Source: Gari tellinella (taxonomy: Eukaryota > Mollusca > Bivalvia > Cardiida > Psammobiidae). From it: 64,000 nucleotides of DNA. The stretch is taken from NCBI GenBank assembly GCA_922989275.2, contig OV277871.1, positions 28,592,693-28,656,692 on the forward strand, given 5' to 3'. Both the position numbers and the translations under genes were made by a program. This document shows, in pieces, positions 52,660-63,752 of this stretch. The notes under the pieces were generated by a model, which saw only the letters and a program-made list of their open reading frames with translations, did not search any database and had not been told where the DNA came from. Positions within the stretch are counted from its first letter, which is position 1. Every line of letters begins with the position of its first letter.

Positions 52660-52872
52660 CCCTTCACCGTTTTTTGGTCGTCTGCTTCAATTTTGTTGTA
52701 TGCAAGATGGTTTCAAAGTTATATTTAATGTACGAGAATGACTTATGAAATATAGATACGAGTGTCAAATTGTTTATATCCTGATCAGACCCCACCTTAC
52801 GTGGCGTCTGATCTGGATTCAAACTGTTTGCAAAGTCTACTTTATACGACTCCGGTGGTGAAAGGTTTCACC
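52660..52872. mobile_element. C-family MITE
   Basis: TTTACCCCTTCACCG to CGGTGGTGAAAGG; core ATCAGACCCCACCTTACGTGG with GGCGTCTGATCTGGATTC. Confidence 0.75.
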
Positions 52873-52904
52873 CTTCTCCTGATTATCGCAACTTCATAAG
52901 AATT

Positions 52905-52970
52905 TTTACACAGTTCAGATTAGACGCCGTGAAAACGTGGCAACTGATCAGGATCTTAAACGTTTGACTA
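52905..52970. repeat. C-type palindrome fragment
   Basis: CAGATTAGACGCCGTGAAAAC with inverted GATCAGGATC; flanks lost. Confidence 0.45.
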
Positions 52971-52993
52971 TCATATTTAGATATCTGAAGCTT

Positions 52994-53196
52994 TTAACCC
53001 TTTGCCTGCTGGTCGCGACTTTATTGATTTTTGCAAACAGTTTGGACCCAGATCAGACGCCGCGTTACGCTCTGGATCCAAACTGTTTGACACTCGTCTT
53101 TATGTTTCTTTACTTAAAAAATGTAAACATCTAAAATTAATATATTTTGCAGACGACTATTTCGAAGCAGACGATATCACCGCAGGATAAGGGTTA
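52994..53196. mobile_element. C-family MITE, half core
   Basis: TTAACCCTTTGCCTGCTGG to GCAGGATAAGGGTTAA; AGATCAGACGCCGCGTTACG is followed directly by CTCTGGATCCAAACTG. Confidence 0.8.
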
Positions 53197-53520
53197 AAAG
53201 TGTTTTTCAAATTTATTTTTAAATGAATGGATGTCAACAACTGTGGCTTAGACGATATTGGTTAAGTACCCATTCCTGTGTGAAAACCATGGAGATTTCT
53301 AAAAATAATGTAACAGCTTTATGTACAGCGCCATGTAAACATGTCTGATTATTTGTAATGGGTCTACTATGTCCTTTTGGAATAAAAGGAAGACGCCTGT
53401 CAAACTATACCCTATAAAAACTTCCCCCTGTATTGAAATACAGTGCCCCTCATCATCTATTTAGTGTCTTATTATCACAGGATTGAGTGTACATGTACTT
53501 GAAATATGCGATGAAGGTAC

Positions 53521-53892
53521 TGTAGTCATTCCCTACAACGGCCCTCCGAAAACGACTCCCTCCTTACAACGACCATTGTCGCTGTTCCCTTATCAAAACA
53601 TGTATGTCTAACGCTTGCACTGCTGCAATAACGACAGCTTAAAATTGTCGTCTGCTGATTTTTTCTCAAATTTATATATTGGATATTTTGACAAAAAAAT
53701 CGAAATGACGAGTGACAAACAGCTTGAATCAAGATCAGACGCCGCGTCACGCGGCTTCTGATCTAGGTTCAAGCTGTTTGCAAATGTAAGCAACGTTGTG
53801 CTCAGCACTCTAAGGTTATTATAATTCCCCTCATGACGACCCCCTCTGAACAATGCACACAAAATTTGTCTCCCACTGGGTGTCGCTGCAGA
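53521..53892. mobile_element. E-family MITE, reverse orientation
   Basis: CCCTACAACGGCCCTCCGAA at left and GGTGTCGCTGCAGAGAGTGTA at right; core CAGACGCCGCGTCACGCGGC. Confidence 0.8.
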
Positions 53893-56740
53893 GAGTGTAC
53901 ATGTATTTATGAATAGACGGTGAAGTATCTGTGGAAATAGGCAATTAATTCTTGTAAATAGCGACTCAATTGAATTCGGTTCGTAGATTAATGATGTACA
54001 TGTATATCACACACCTGTAACAGAACTAATTACAATATTCAGAGAGTATAAATAGAAAAAAAGAAAGGCCGCAGCTCAGTGCAGGTGAATCATTTTATTT
54101 TGCCTTTTTTGTTATCGAGCTTTTCCGCGTTAGCGGAGCAGATAACTGTAACAATCTTTCACTTCCGGAAACAAGCACCGAAATTGGCACACATATTCCT
54201 TTAGGGTTGCTCTTTTGGAAAAACCCGCTGGCCACTTGAAAATTTCATAATGGCCGCCATTTTTCAAGATGGCCGCCAAGAAAAATACAAAAATATTGCG
54301 TTACGCCATAGATATGCAAAACCTTATCATTTTCAATGGTATATGTGTAAAATAATGCTTTTTCACTATGAAGAATTCAATTTGGAACTATTGAATTGCC
54401 CTATGGTTTGCTTTTACCCATTTAAATTCAAGATTGCCGCCATTTTCAAGATGTCCTCCAAGAAAAATACAGAAATATTGCGTTTCGCCACAGATATGCA
54501 AAACCTTATCTTTTTCAATGGTATATGTGTAAAATAATGCTTTTTGACTATGAAGAATTCAATTTGGAACTATTGAATTGTCCTATGGCTTCCTTTTACC
54601 CATTTAAAATCAAGATAGCCGCCATTTTCAAGATGTCTTCCACAGAAAAAATACAGGGTTTTGCATTATATTCGCAAATGACTATCCTATATCAATGATC
54701 CTTGTTTAAAATGATATTTTTTACCGTGCATAATTCAGGTGTTGAGCAACCGAGTGACTCAACGGCTTCCTTGTACCGTTTAACAACTTGAAACTGTAAG
54801 ATGACAGCCATTTTGTCAAGATGGCAATCACAGAAATATAGGCATTTCGAAATAGATAGGCAAATACATGTCTTATATCATTGGTTTTGTGTCAAATATA
54901 CTTTTGTAAAATTCAAGCTTGGAAGCATGATCGAATTTGCTCAATGGCTTCCTTGTACCGAGTAGCCACTTAAAATTAAGATGGCGGTCATTTTCAAGAT
55001 GGCCGCCACAAAAATATTGCATTCCCAATAAAATGTCATATATTTGTCCTACTTCAATAATCTCTGTGTCTAATAATACTTTTCCGACTACGTAGAAATC
55101 AAATTTGGAACAATGGGAGTATTCATTGTCGTCATTGTACCCGTAACCTACTTAAAATTCAAAAGGTCACCATGTGTAAGATGACCACCATTGAATAAAC
55201 AGAAATATTGCATTTCGCTATAAATTTGCACAGACTTGTTCTATCTCAATGGTCTTTGTGTCAAATAAATTGAAATTTTTTTTACTACGTAGAATTCAAT
55301 TTGGAATAATGGAACTGTTTAATTGCTTACTTGCACCCGTTAGCCGAATTTCATAATGGCCACAATAGAAATATTTCCTTTCGCGATAAAATCGCAAATA
55401 ACTCTCCTACATGTATTCATTGTTCTTATCATTTGTGTCAAATAATACTTTTTTGTCTGTACAGCATTCAAATTTAGAGCCATGGAATGACTCCATGGCT
55501 TCTCTGTACCCATTAACCATTTAAAAATTAAAGATGACCGCCACTGTTTAAGATAACTATCGAAGAAATATTGCATTTTAGAAATAAAACGGGAAAAACT
55601 TGTCCTATATTATTTGTCTTTGTATAAAATAATACACATGTACTTCTTTTACTCTGTAAAATAAAAGCTTGAAACCATGGAATCGTTCAAAGGCCTTGTT
55701 TACGCGGTAGCTTATTAAAAGTCAACAAGACCGCCACAGAAATATTGCATTTTGCAACAAAATCACAAATACTTGTCCTACATCAACAACTTTTGTGTCT
55801 AATTATACTTCAATTTTGGAAACATGGAATAACTCACTTTTTTTCCTTTACTTGTTAGCAACTTAAAAAAATCACGATGTTGGGCATCTTTCAAGAAAGG
55901 CCTTTAGAACTTGCGGAACAAAACGACACAGACATGTCCTACACAATGCTATTTGTGTAAAATAATAATCCTTAGACTATATAGAGTCCAAATTTGGAAC
56001 CACGACATTACTCACTACTGCATGGGTTTCAGTATTTGCTGACAAGTTTGTATTCCAATTGCTCTTTATTAAGACCCACACCGGTTTGCTCAATTAGTTT
56101 AGATATAGCTTTACATAGTGTGTAATTAATTAAATGTCGTGCCTGAATTGACAGGGTGTGCCAGCGCGAGAAAGCCGAGCTAAGGTTTTGAATATATGAC
56201 CTGTTTAGTGTTTAAGTGCCGTTTAGTGTTTAAGTGCCGTAAAATCTAACTCTTTCAATTATTTACCATTCACCAAGAAGGCAAATATAAATCCGGGATG
56301 ATCCCAAATCCTGACTGATATGAGCAAAGTATTGCCGGAAGAAGAAAATCAAAAAAGCTCAAATTATCAAATACACAACAACAACAAGACAGGGATGACC
56401 AGAATCAGAACATTTGTGGAGCTTCTTATGCGACATGTTGCTTGAGATATCTGTACAGCTAAGAGATGCAACCGACAGCAAGTAAACGGATAATGGGTTA
56501 GTATGACCACCATTTGCGCGAAAAAAAAACCTGTTTGCCATACCAACTATAGACAACATAGACTACAAGCCCAATTCTACGACAGCGATCACTTCTTTCC
56601 ATGAAACCAGTATTTCTGTTTTCCAGCACCCTTAAAACGAAAACAAAGATGGACAGCTGAAGTTCGGGGAGGTTAAACTGAAGACAGTCGATATAGACTT
56701 TTCCTAACATTTACCAATGTGAGACCTTCTTTCTTCACAG

Positions 56741-57006
56741 GAGAATTATGTCCTCCTCGAAATTGTTTGAAACACCCAGACACCTCTCTACGGAGGTCAC
56801 AACTGTCAATGATCATGCATGAAAGGCTGGAGAATATCATAGTGACATATGGGATTGTGGATAATTATGACCTGGTCTACCCACTTTGCCTTACAGAAGA
56901 GAGCAAAGCCAATACACCAATTTTGTCTCTGCTCCGAGATCAGGCCCACACGTTTTCTACAGTCAAGCATTTGATGGAGGCATTCTTAAACCCGGTCGGG
57001 TGCTAG
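56741..57006 (+). CDS. candidate terminal exon inside the foldback element
   Basis: A strong acceptor TTCTTTCTTCACAG is followed by 88 codons in phase 2, reading ELCPPRNCLKHPDTSLRRSQ, then LSMIMHERLENIIVTYGIVD, NYDLVYPLCLTEESKANTPI and LSLLRDQAHTFSTVKHLMEA to the stop. AATAAA follows at 57111. The last 65 residues look helical with regularly spaced hydrophobics; a death-fold (CARD or death-domain) match is worth testing but is not demonstrated. No upstream exon was found, so it may be a captured gene fragment or the element's own gene. Confidence 0.45.
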
Positions 57007-57110
57007 TCTTTGCTGTTAACCAGCAGTATAGCCAAACAGCGGTCTGATATTGAATATTCATGTTTTGTATCATGATCACATGCTGCTACACTCTGTTGTA
57101 AATTGTAACT

Positions 57111-57116
57111 AATAAA
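57111..57116 (+). terminator. poly(A) signal AATAAA
   Basis: Canonical hexamer 105 bp after the stop of the 56741-57006 exon. Confidence 0.5.
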
Positions 57117-58618
57117 AATATGTTCTGTTCTAAGATCATGATTTTTAAGAGCTGATTGGTACATGGAAGTCAGTAGTAAATACATGGTTCTTAACTTGCA
57201 TTCTACATTAATCACAATAGTGTGATTTGACATAAAATTCATTGAAATAGAAAATATATTTACAATTTTATTGCAAAATGCACTTTTTGTAAAGTTTCCA
57301 TCTTGATAAATGACAGCCATCATGACTTTTCAGTTGCTCAAGCTAAAATGAAGCCAGTGAGTAATCAATTGTTTTAAGTTTTTATAGTAAATAGTCAAAG
57401 GGGAATTCTTTGAAACCAAATCATCCAAATAGGACAAGTCTTAATTTTTTTTTGAGAAATGCACTATTTTGATTACGGCCATCTAAGATTTGAGAGATGA
57501 CAGCTATTTTGAATTGTAAACGACTAAACAGGTACAAAGAAGCCATTGAGTAACTTCATAGATCCACATTATTTTATTATACATAGTCAAAAGGTATTAT
57601 TGGACACAAAAATCAATCATTAAGAACAAGTCTTTGCAACTTTATTGCGAAGTACAATAATTCTGTATAACCGTGGTGGCCATTTTGGTTTTTTAAGTGG
57701 TAAACAGAATTTTTCAAAAGAGCAATTCCCAAGGAGTATGTGTGCCAATGAGTAATCCCTTTCCTCTAAATTTGAGTTCTACGTAGTCGGAAAAGTATAA
57801 TTAGAAACAGAGACATTGAACTAGGACAAATACTCGTATATGCATTTTGGGGGAAATGCAATATTTCTGTGGCGGCCATTTTAGACAGCTTACTGGTTCA
57901 AGGCAGCCATTGTGCAAATTTATGGCTCCAATCTTGATTATTACAAAAGTATATTTGACAAAAAATCAATTATATTGGACAAGTATTTGCTATTTTTTTC
58001 AAAATGCAAATATTGTATGATGACCATTTTGACAAAATGGCTGCCATCTTGAAGTTTTAGTTGTTAATTGTAAAAGGAAGCCGTTGAGTCACTCAGTTGC
58101 TCAATTTTACATGGTAAAAAAATATCATTTCAAACAAAGATCATTGCAATAGGACAATTATTTGCGAATATAATGCAAAACCCAGTATTTTGCTGAGGAC
58201 ACCTTGAAAATGGCGGCCATCTTGAATTCTTAAGTGGGTAAAATGTAGCCATAAAGCAATTCCGTAGTTCCAAATTGAATTCTTCACAATCAAAAAGCAT
58301 TATTTGACACACAGACCATTGAACTAGACAAGGTTTGCATATCTATGTCGAAACGCAATTTTTCTGTATATTCATTGGCGACCATCTTGAAAAAAGGCGG
58401 CCATTTTGAAATTTTCAAGTGGCTAGCGGTTTTCTTTTTCCAAACAGCAACCCCGAAGGAGTATGTGTGCCAATTTTGGTGCTTGTTTCCGAAAGTGAAA
58501 GATTCTTCTCAAATTTGCACTTAACTGCACCGCTACGTGTAATTGTACAGTATGATACAGGGCACAACAGAACACCGCACATATTCTATATCCACAACTG
58601 ATACATATTACCTCATTG

Positions 58619-59520
58619 CATGCACACTAACAATAGCATATTAAATAAATCATACAAAGTCTTATTGTGTGTTTTTGTATATTAAGGTTTTGATAATAAG
58701 GGTTTCAAGTTACAGATATAAATACTCTTATACATCGTTAATAATTAAAGTCTTACGGCAGATAAACGCTTCCTAGATATGCTTTGCCAAATTAAAAAGC
58801 AATGTCTTGTTATTGGTTTGTAATAAATATGTGAATTCTACCATATTTGGTGAAACATTAAATTGTTCCTTAATGTATAGCTTTTTTAACTCTTTGAATT
58901 TATAGCAAATTAAAAAATGCAAACTAACAAAAGCATATTAAATAATTCATACTAAGTCTTATGGTGTTTTTTTGTATATTAAGGTTTTGATAATAAGGGT
59001 TTCAAGTTACAGATACAAATAATCTTATACATCGTTTATTAAAGTCTTACGGCAGATGAACGCTTCCTGGATATGCTTTGCCAACTTAAAAAGCAATGTC
59101 TTGTTATTGGTTTGTAATAAATATGTGAATTCTACCATATTTGGTGAAACATTAAATTGTTCCTTAATGTATAGCTTTTTTAACTCTTTGAATTTATAGT
59201 AAATTAAAAAATGCATACTAACAATAGCATATTAAATAATTCATACTAAGTCTTATGGTGTGTTTTTATATGCATGTAATTAGGTTTTAATAATTAGCGT
59301 TTCAAGTAACAGATACAAATAACATTATACATCGTTAATAATTAAAGTATTACGGAAGATGAAAGCTTCGTGGATATACTTTGCAAAATTAAAAAACAAT
59401 GTTTTATTATTGGTTTGCACTAAACATGTGAATTCTAATAAACTTGGTCGGACATAAAAGTGTTTCTTAATGTTTAACTTTCTTATCTCTTTGAATTTAA
59501 AGCAAATTCAAAAAATGATA
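58619..59520. repeat. 298-bp tandem repeat, three copies
   Basis: Units begin near 58619, 58917 and 59216 and share GGTTTTGATAATAAGGGTTT and TGTATAGCTTTTTTAACTCT. The first two are very similar; the third is clearly older. Confidence 0.9.
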
Positions 59521-60130
59521 AGTCATCTTCAATATCAGCTGAATTACATACCAGACACAGTCTTAGATTTATTGGGGCAAAACTGTCTCATTTGAATTAT
59601 GTAACGAATGTGTCTGTATCTTACACCTTGTATTTTACTGTTTGTGTTTTACTCCGACCTCGGTTTCGATTAAGCGACTGCGTGGCGTATTTTATATATA
59701 ATCCATATACATGTACAAGTTCGGCGTTATTCTTTGTTGCATAAAATAATTCTTGCTCTGCTTCAAATATTAAATATTTCTAGATATACAATGATTTAAA
59801 CAAAACAATGTATTTAGTTCCTGTTTGTGTATATTGAAGGCATTTAACAAACCCATCACTAGTTGGCGATGCTATTTCCTCCAAGAACGTATCGAGCTGA
59901 ATACATCATCCTGTATCGCACCGCCAACTGGTTATGTGAATATATGTCACAGGGAATATGTGTAATCAAGGATTTCATGAAAACCCTGACTACACATATT
60001 CCCTGTAACGTATTCAACCAAACTCTCAAAAAAGTGTTCAGCAGTACTTATGACACGCACTGGTTCTCCACAATTTAACTGACCGTAGTGACTTTGACAT
60101 CTCCAAAGAGTAGCATCGTAACTAACTTAT
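59521..60130. other. intergenic with one small inverted repeat
   Basis: CAGGGAATATGTGTAATCAA at 59951-59970 pairs with ACACATATTCCCTG at 59993-60006. No gene recognised. Confidence 0.4.
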
Positions 60131-60134
60131 TCCT

Positions 60135-60400
60135 GAAATTTTAAATGGAATATTACATTTATCTAATAGGCATAGGCCAATTTTTGACTATTTCGTGTTA
60201 ATTTATTTTCGCCTAGTTTTTTACGTATATTGTAGACTATTTTATATATTTTGCAAAATGACAAACAGTACATACTCTAAAGGGTTCATGTAGGAGCTCT
60301 TTGATGAGAGTCTACACTGTTTTGCACACTAAAGGTGTATTATTTACAGGTTCACGGGTTGTAAATGACGAGTAAACTCATCGTTACGGGTGATTGAGTT
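60135..60400. repeat. H-family element, decayed
   Basis: AAAATGACAAACAGTACATAC with inverted GAGAGTCTACACTGTTTTG, and GTACACCTG-like flank phrases shared with other H copies. Confidence 0.55.
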
Positions 60401-61490
60401 AACTATCTGAATTCTAAGTATTAGTTTTCGCCTGAAACAATTATCGCCTGCTGCACTTCCAATTTTTCGTTTTGAAATAGTTTGGACCCGGAAGAGGGGC
60501 TGAGTTACTCGGTGCCTCATCTTCACCTAAGGTATTTTCAAAGTAACCATAAGCGTGAGAGAGCATATTATCCATTTCTCCAGCAGGTTTGGACCTGACT
60601 TCTTTTTAACAGAGAAGTTGTACCGAAATAAAATGGCGAGTCACTCGGTGCCTGCTTTTGACCTTAACTGCATTACACGCATTTTCATATTTCTTCCATT
60701 TAAGGAATACGTTAAATTTGAATCGGCAATTTTTGCAAACACCAACATTAAAACAGACTATTTGATCCTTTATTATGCTAAATTGTCGTCTACTTAAAAT
60801 ATATTGTCTGCGAAAAAAAAGATCATTAATGTTGATCATATTCAAACTTCAGAAAATACAGATATGAGTGGCAATAGCTTGGACCCATATCAGACATATG
60901 ATCTGGATCAAAGTTGTTTGCCAGTATTAGCCAAGTCGCGCTTAACACGTTAAGGATTAATACAGGAAAAGAGATTAAATATTATCTGCTCAGGTGTTGG
61001 AAGTAAATGTCAAGTAACACTTCAGCAACGGTAACTACAAGGAAAGTTAAAGATATCACATGACCAAGCTTGGGTGGTAACACCTACCCCTGTAGATAGT
61101 TTGAGTAAAAGCATGCAGAGCATGCACTAACGGTGGTAGCGTCTAGGCAAAGAATCATTCAGGCGTCTCATGTGAGGCCCGCATCTAATATTTGATAGCT
61201 TGGTTAGTAAACCCCATTGAAAAACCTATTGAGATCTATTATGTAAGGGCCTCTTTTCAAAGCTGAGCCATCGCCTGAACATTTTTTCTCATGCTGTATA
61301 CCGGTATATACCTGTATCTTGACACCTAATGAACAATGGAGGGGGAATCAATGAATGGACTGGCTTGATGTCTTTAAGAAGATTGTTTTGAAAAACTGTT
61401 CTTATAAATTCTAGACGCATAAATAGTTCATAACTATGGCAACCAAACATTAACAGTAAAATGTCTGCAGAGACACGGATATTAAGAAAA
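60401..61490. other. intergenic with C-type remnants
   Basis: Several partial C-family phrases (TTGGACCC.GA, GCAACTTGG-type arms near 60480-60510 and 60875-60920). No exon found. Confidence 0.35.
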
Positions 61491-61494
61491 AGTT

Positions 61495-61822
61495 ATATAA
61501 ATAATAAATGGCAGTTTGCGTGACATTCAAATTGTCAACAAGAGAAACAGATTGTCACTCCGAGGCGAAGCTATGTCATAGAGTGACAATGAAATATTTG
61601 GGTAGTTGTAAAAAATATGCAAAATGTAACATTTTGGTCCATGAGAAATTAGCATTCAAACTCAAGGTGAGGTCTATAATATATAGATATTAGACGGCAA
61701 TTTGCATGGCATTCAAATTTTCAAGCCAAGAAACAGAAAGTCACATTGATGCTAAGTAAAGGGAGAAATTCATGTTTTCGATAGTTGGCAACTTGAATTT
61801 CATGCAAACTGCCACCATATAT
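61495..61822. repeat. inverted repeat around GGCAGTTTGCGTGACATTC
   Basis: ATGGCAGTTTGCGTGACATT at about 61508 is mirrored by ATTTCATGCAAACTGCCAC at about 61797; a partial internal copy starts near 61694. Confidence 0.6.
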
Positions 61823-62230
61823 TTTTTTAAAATATCGTATGTATCAGCCCTGGCTTTGGAATCGTTTGTCTCACTTGCTCTCTTAATAATACAGAAATAA
61901 AATCAAGAAACATTAGATATACTTGTCTCTATGTGACATTCCAATGAGTCACATAGCACAAAAATGGTGCATAGCTCAGACAGCAATATAACATAGTGAC
62001 AGAGATCAAAAGATATTAGAGTTATTTGACCCTATGTGAAATTCCAAAGAATGTCGCATAGCAAAAGAATGTCGAATAGCTCAGAAAAGCAATATCACAG
62101 AGTGACTGTGAAGTTTTGGTATAGATGTAAAATCCGCAAAATATTACAGTTTGGTCTATTGGAAATTAACATTGTAACTCAATGCGAGGTGGAAAAATTT
62201 CATATATATTTTGGATAACGTTAATTGCAA

Positions 62231-62330
62231 TTATTATTATACCCGATTTATATAGCGCTCTTTTCACACAGGAGCTGTGCGTTCAAAAGCGCTTCACATG
62301 AAATTATATAAATGTACCTACAAAGCGAGA
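62231..62330 (-). repeat. probable LINE/SINE 3' end with (AAT)n tail
   Basis: TTATTATTATACCCGATTTA..TAGCGCTCTTTTCACA..AAAGCGCTTCACATG is a phrase common to retroelement 3' ends in invertebrates; here in minus orientation. Confidence 0.4.
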
Positions 62331-62509
62331 AAGACAAATAACTACATTCACAATAAAAATGATACAATATTGAGATGCATGGAAACATGGAATTTCTTCC
62401 AATATTATTACCAAGATTATAAAATTGTTATAGTAAGTTTGTAAGATCATTTTTAAAATGAGTCAAATAATTAAAAGATCAATGGCATGATTAAAAACAG
62501 AGTGGTGTT

Positions 62510-62830
62510 TTGTTTGTTTGTTTGTTTGTTTGTTTCAGTGTAGAGCCGGAGAGTAGTTCACAAGTCGTAAAACGAATGTTTAAAACAATACTCTCCGTGT
62601 TGTTTGGTTGAATTTGTTTGTTTGTTTGTTTGTTTCAGTGTAGAGCCGGAGAGTAGTTCACAAGTCGTAAAACGAATGTTTAAAACAATACTCTCCATGT
62701 TGTTTGGTTGAATTTGTTTGTTTGTTTGTTTGTTTCAGTGTAGAGCCGGAGAGTAGTTCACAAGTCGTAAAACGAATGTTTAAAACAATACTCTCCGTGT
62801 TGTTTGGTTGAATTTGTTTGTTTGTTTCAG
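62510..62830. repeat. 100-bp tandem repeat with (TTTG)n linkers, three copies
   Basis: CAGTGTAGAGCCGGAGAGTA recurs at 62536, 62636 and 62736; units differ by about one base and are joined by TTTG runs. A fourth start at 62828 is truncated. Confidence 0.92.
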
Positions 62831-63107
62831 TGTAGAGCAATACATTTATTAGTACGTTTTGAACATTTTATCTCTAGATTACGGATTACACTTTCTCACA
62901 TAGCTACCTCTGTTTTCTATAGCGAACAACGATGACGAATATCCTTATCTCCAACATGTGTAAGATCACTTTGATGACGTCGCTATAACGTCACTATTTA
63001 TAACGGCGTTTTGACGTCACCGGGGTTCCAAAAATGCATATTGCTTAAAAATAGCTTAAATCCTTGGTAATGTGAGAAAAGAATCTGTCACTCGTCGATG
63101 TTTAAGA

Positions 63108-63205
63108 GAAGATGATCTCGAACTCGTCTAGAATAGAAAAGTTATTAAGTTCGCCGAGGCTCGTTTAATAACATTTCAATTCTAGACTCGTTTGAGATCA
63201 GCTTG
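63108..63205. repeat. hairpin adjoining the TTAA/tRNA element
   Basis: GATGATCTCGAACTCGTCTAG and inverted CTAGACTCGTTTGAGATCAG around GTTATTAAGTTCGCC / CTCGTTTAATAAC. Confidence 0.75.
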
Positions 63206-63207
63206 TC

Positions 63208-63752
63208 TTAAAGCGACTCGCAACCAGATGGTGCATTAAAAATAGTAATTTGTAAATATGTGTCAAACGCTTATATAAATGGTAAAGAATTAGTTTAGGA
63301 TAAGAAATTCTGTTTAAAAAAAATGAATTTCAATAAAAAAAAATATTGGTCTCTGGTGGGATTCGAACCCATGGCCCGGCATTGGCGGACAGAAGGCAAA
63401 ATAGGGGAAACCGCTTAGACCAATGGACCACGGAACTATCCGTTTATCTCGGATCGATTTAACGTATTTCAATGTGTTGCGGTCGAAAGTGCATACAACT
63501 TCGTAATTCGGCTCGTGTTTATGTCTGAGCCCGTGTAGAGAAGCAACAGCAACAACTATACCGTCTACTAGTCGGTATAGAAAAACGATGGAAAATATAT
63601 AAAAATGTAAGATTCGGTGACGATTCTTGAGACTTTTTTTGGACTGATCATATTTTTTTAATGTCAGAAGCCAAATAATGCCACAAATTTGCTTTTATTT
63701 GAGTATTTTATTTTATTTTGACAAGTACACCATCCGGTTGCGAGTCGCTTTA
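63208..63752. mobile_element. TTAA/tRNA-like inverted-repeat element, intact
   Basis: 545 bp with TTAAAGCGACTCGCAACC at left and GGTTGCGAGTCGCTTTAA at right; the 26-bp ends differ at one position. TTAA lies on both sides. Inside, on the minus strand, is a tRNA-like sequence with a correct B box. Confidence 0.9.
63349..63437 (-). pseudogene. tRNA-like sequence inside TTAA element
   Basis: Minus strand: CGTGGTCCATTGGTCTAAGCGG (A box region) and GGGTTCGAATCCCACCAGAG (B box and T arm), with a long variable region. The overall fold resembles a Leu/Ser tRNA but the anticodon arm is not clear. Confidence 0.55.

Larger units (their letters stand above)
54153..58504. mobile_element. 4.35-kb foldback element with kilobase arms
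   Basis: AATCTTTCACTTCCGGAAAC at the left end is inverted at the right (GTTTCCGAAAGTGAAAGATT). At least five successive 150-250-bp modules pair in the same order in both arms. Modules repeat AAGATGGCCGCCATTTT-type sequence. The arms are about 54153-56040 and 57300-58504. The centre holds a terminal-exon candidate. No target duplication or transposase was recognised. Confidence 0.8.
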
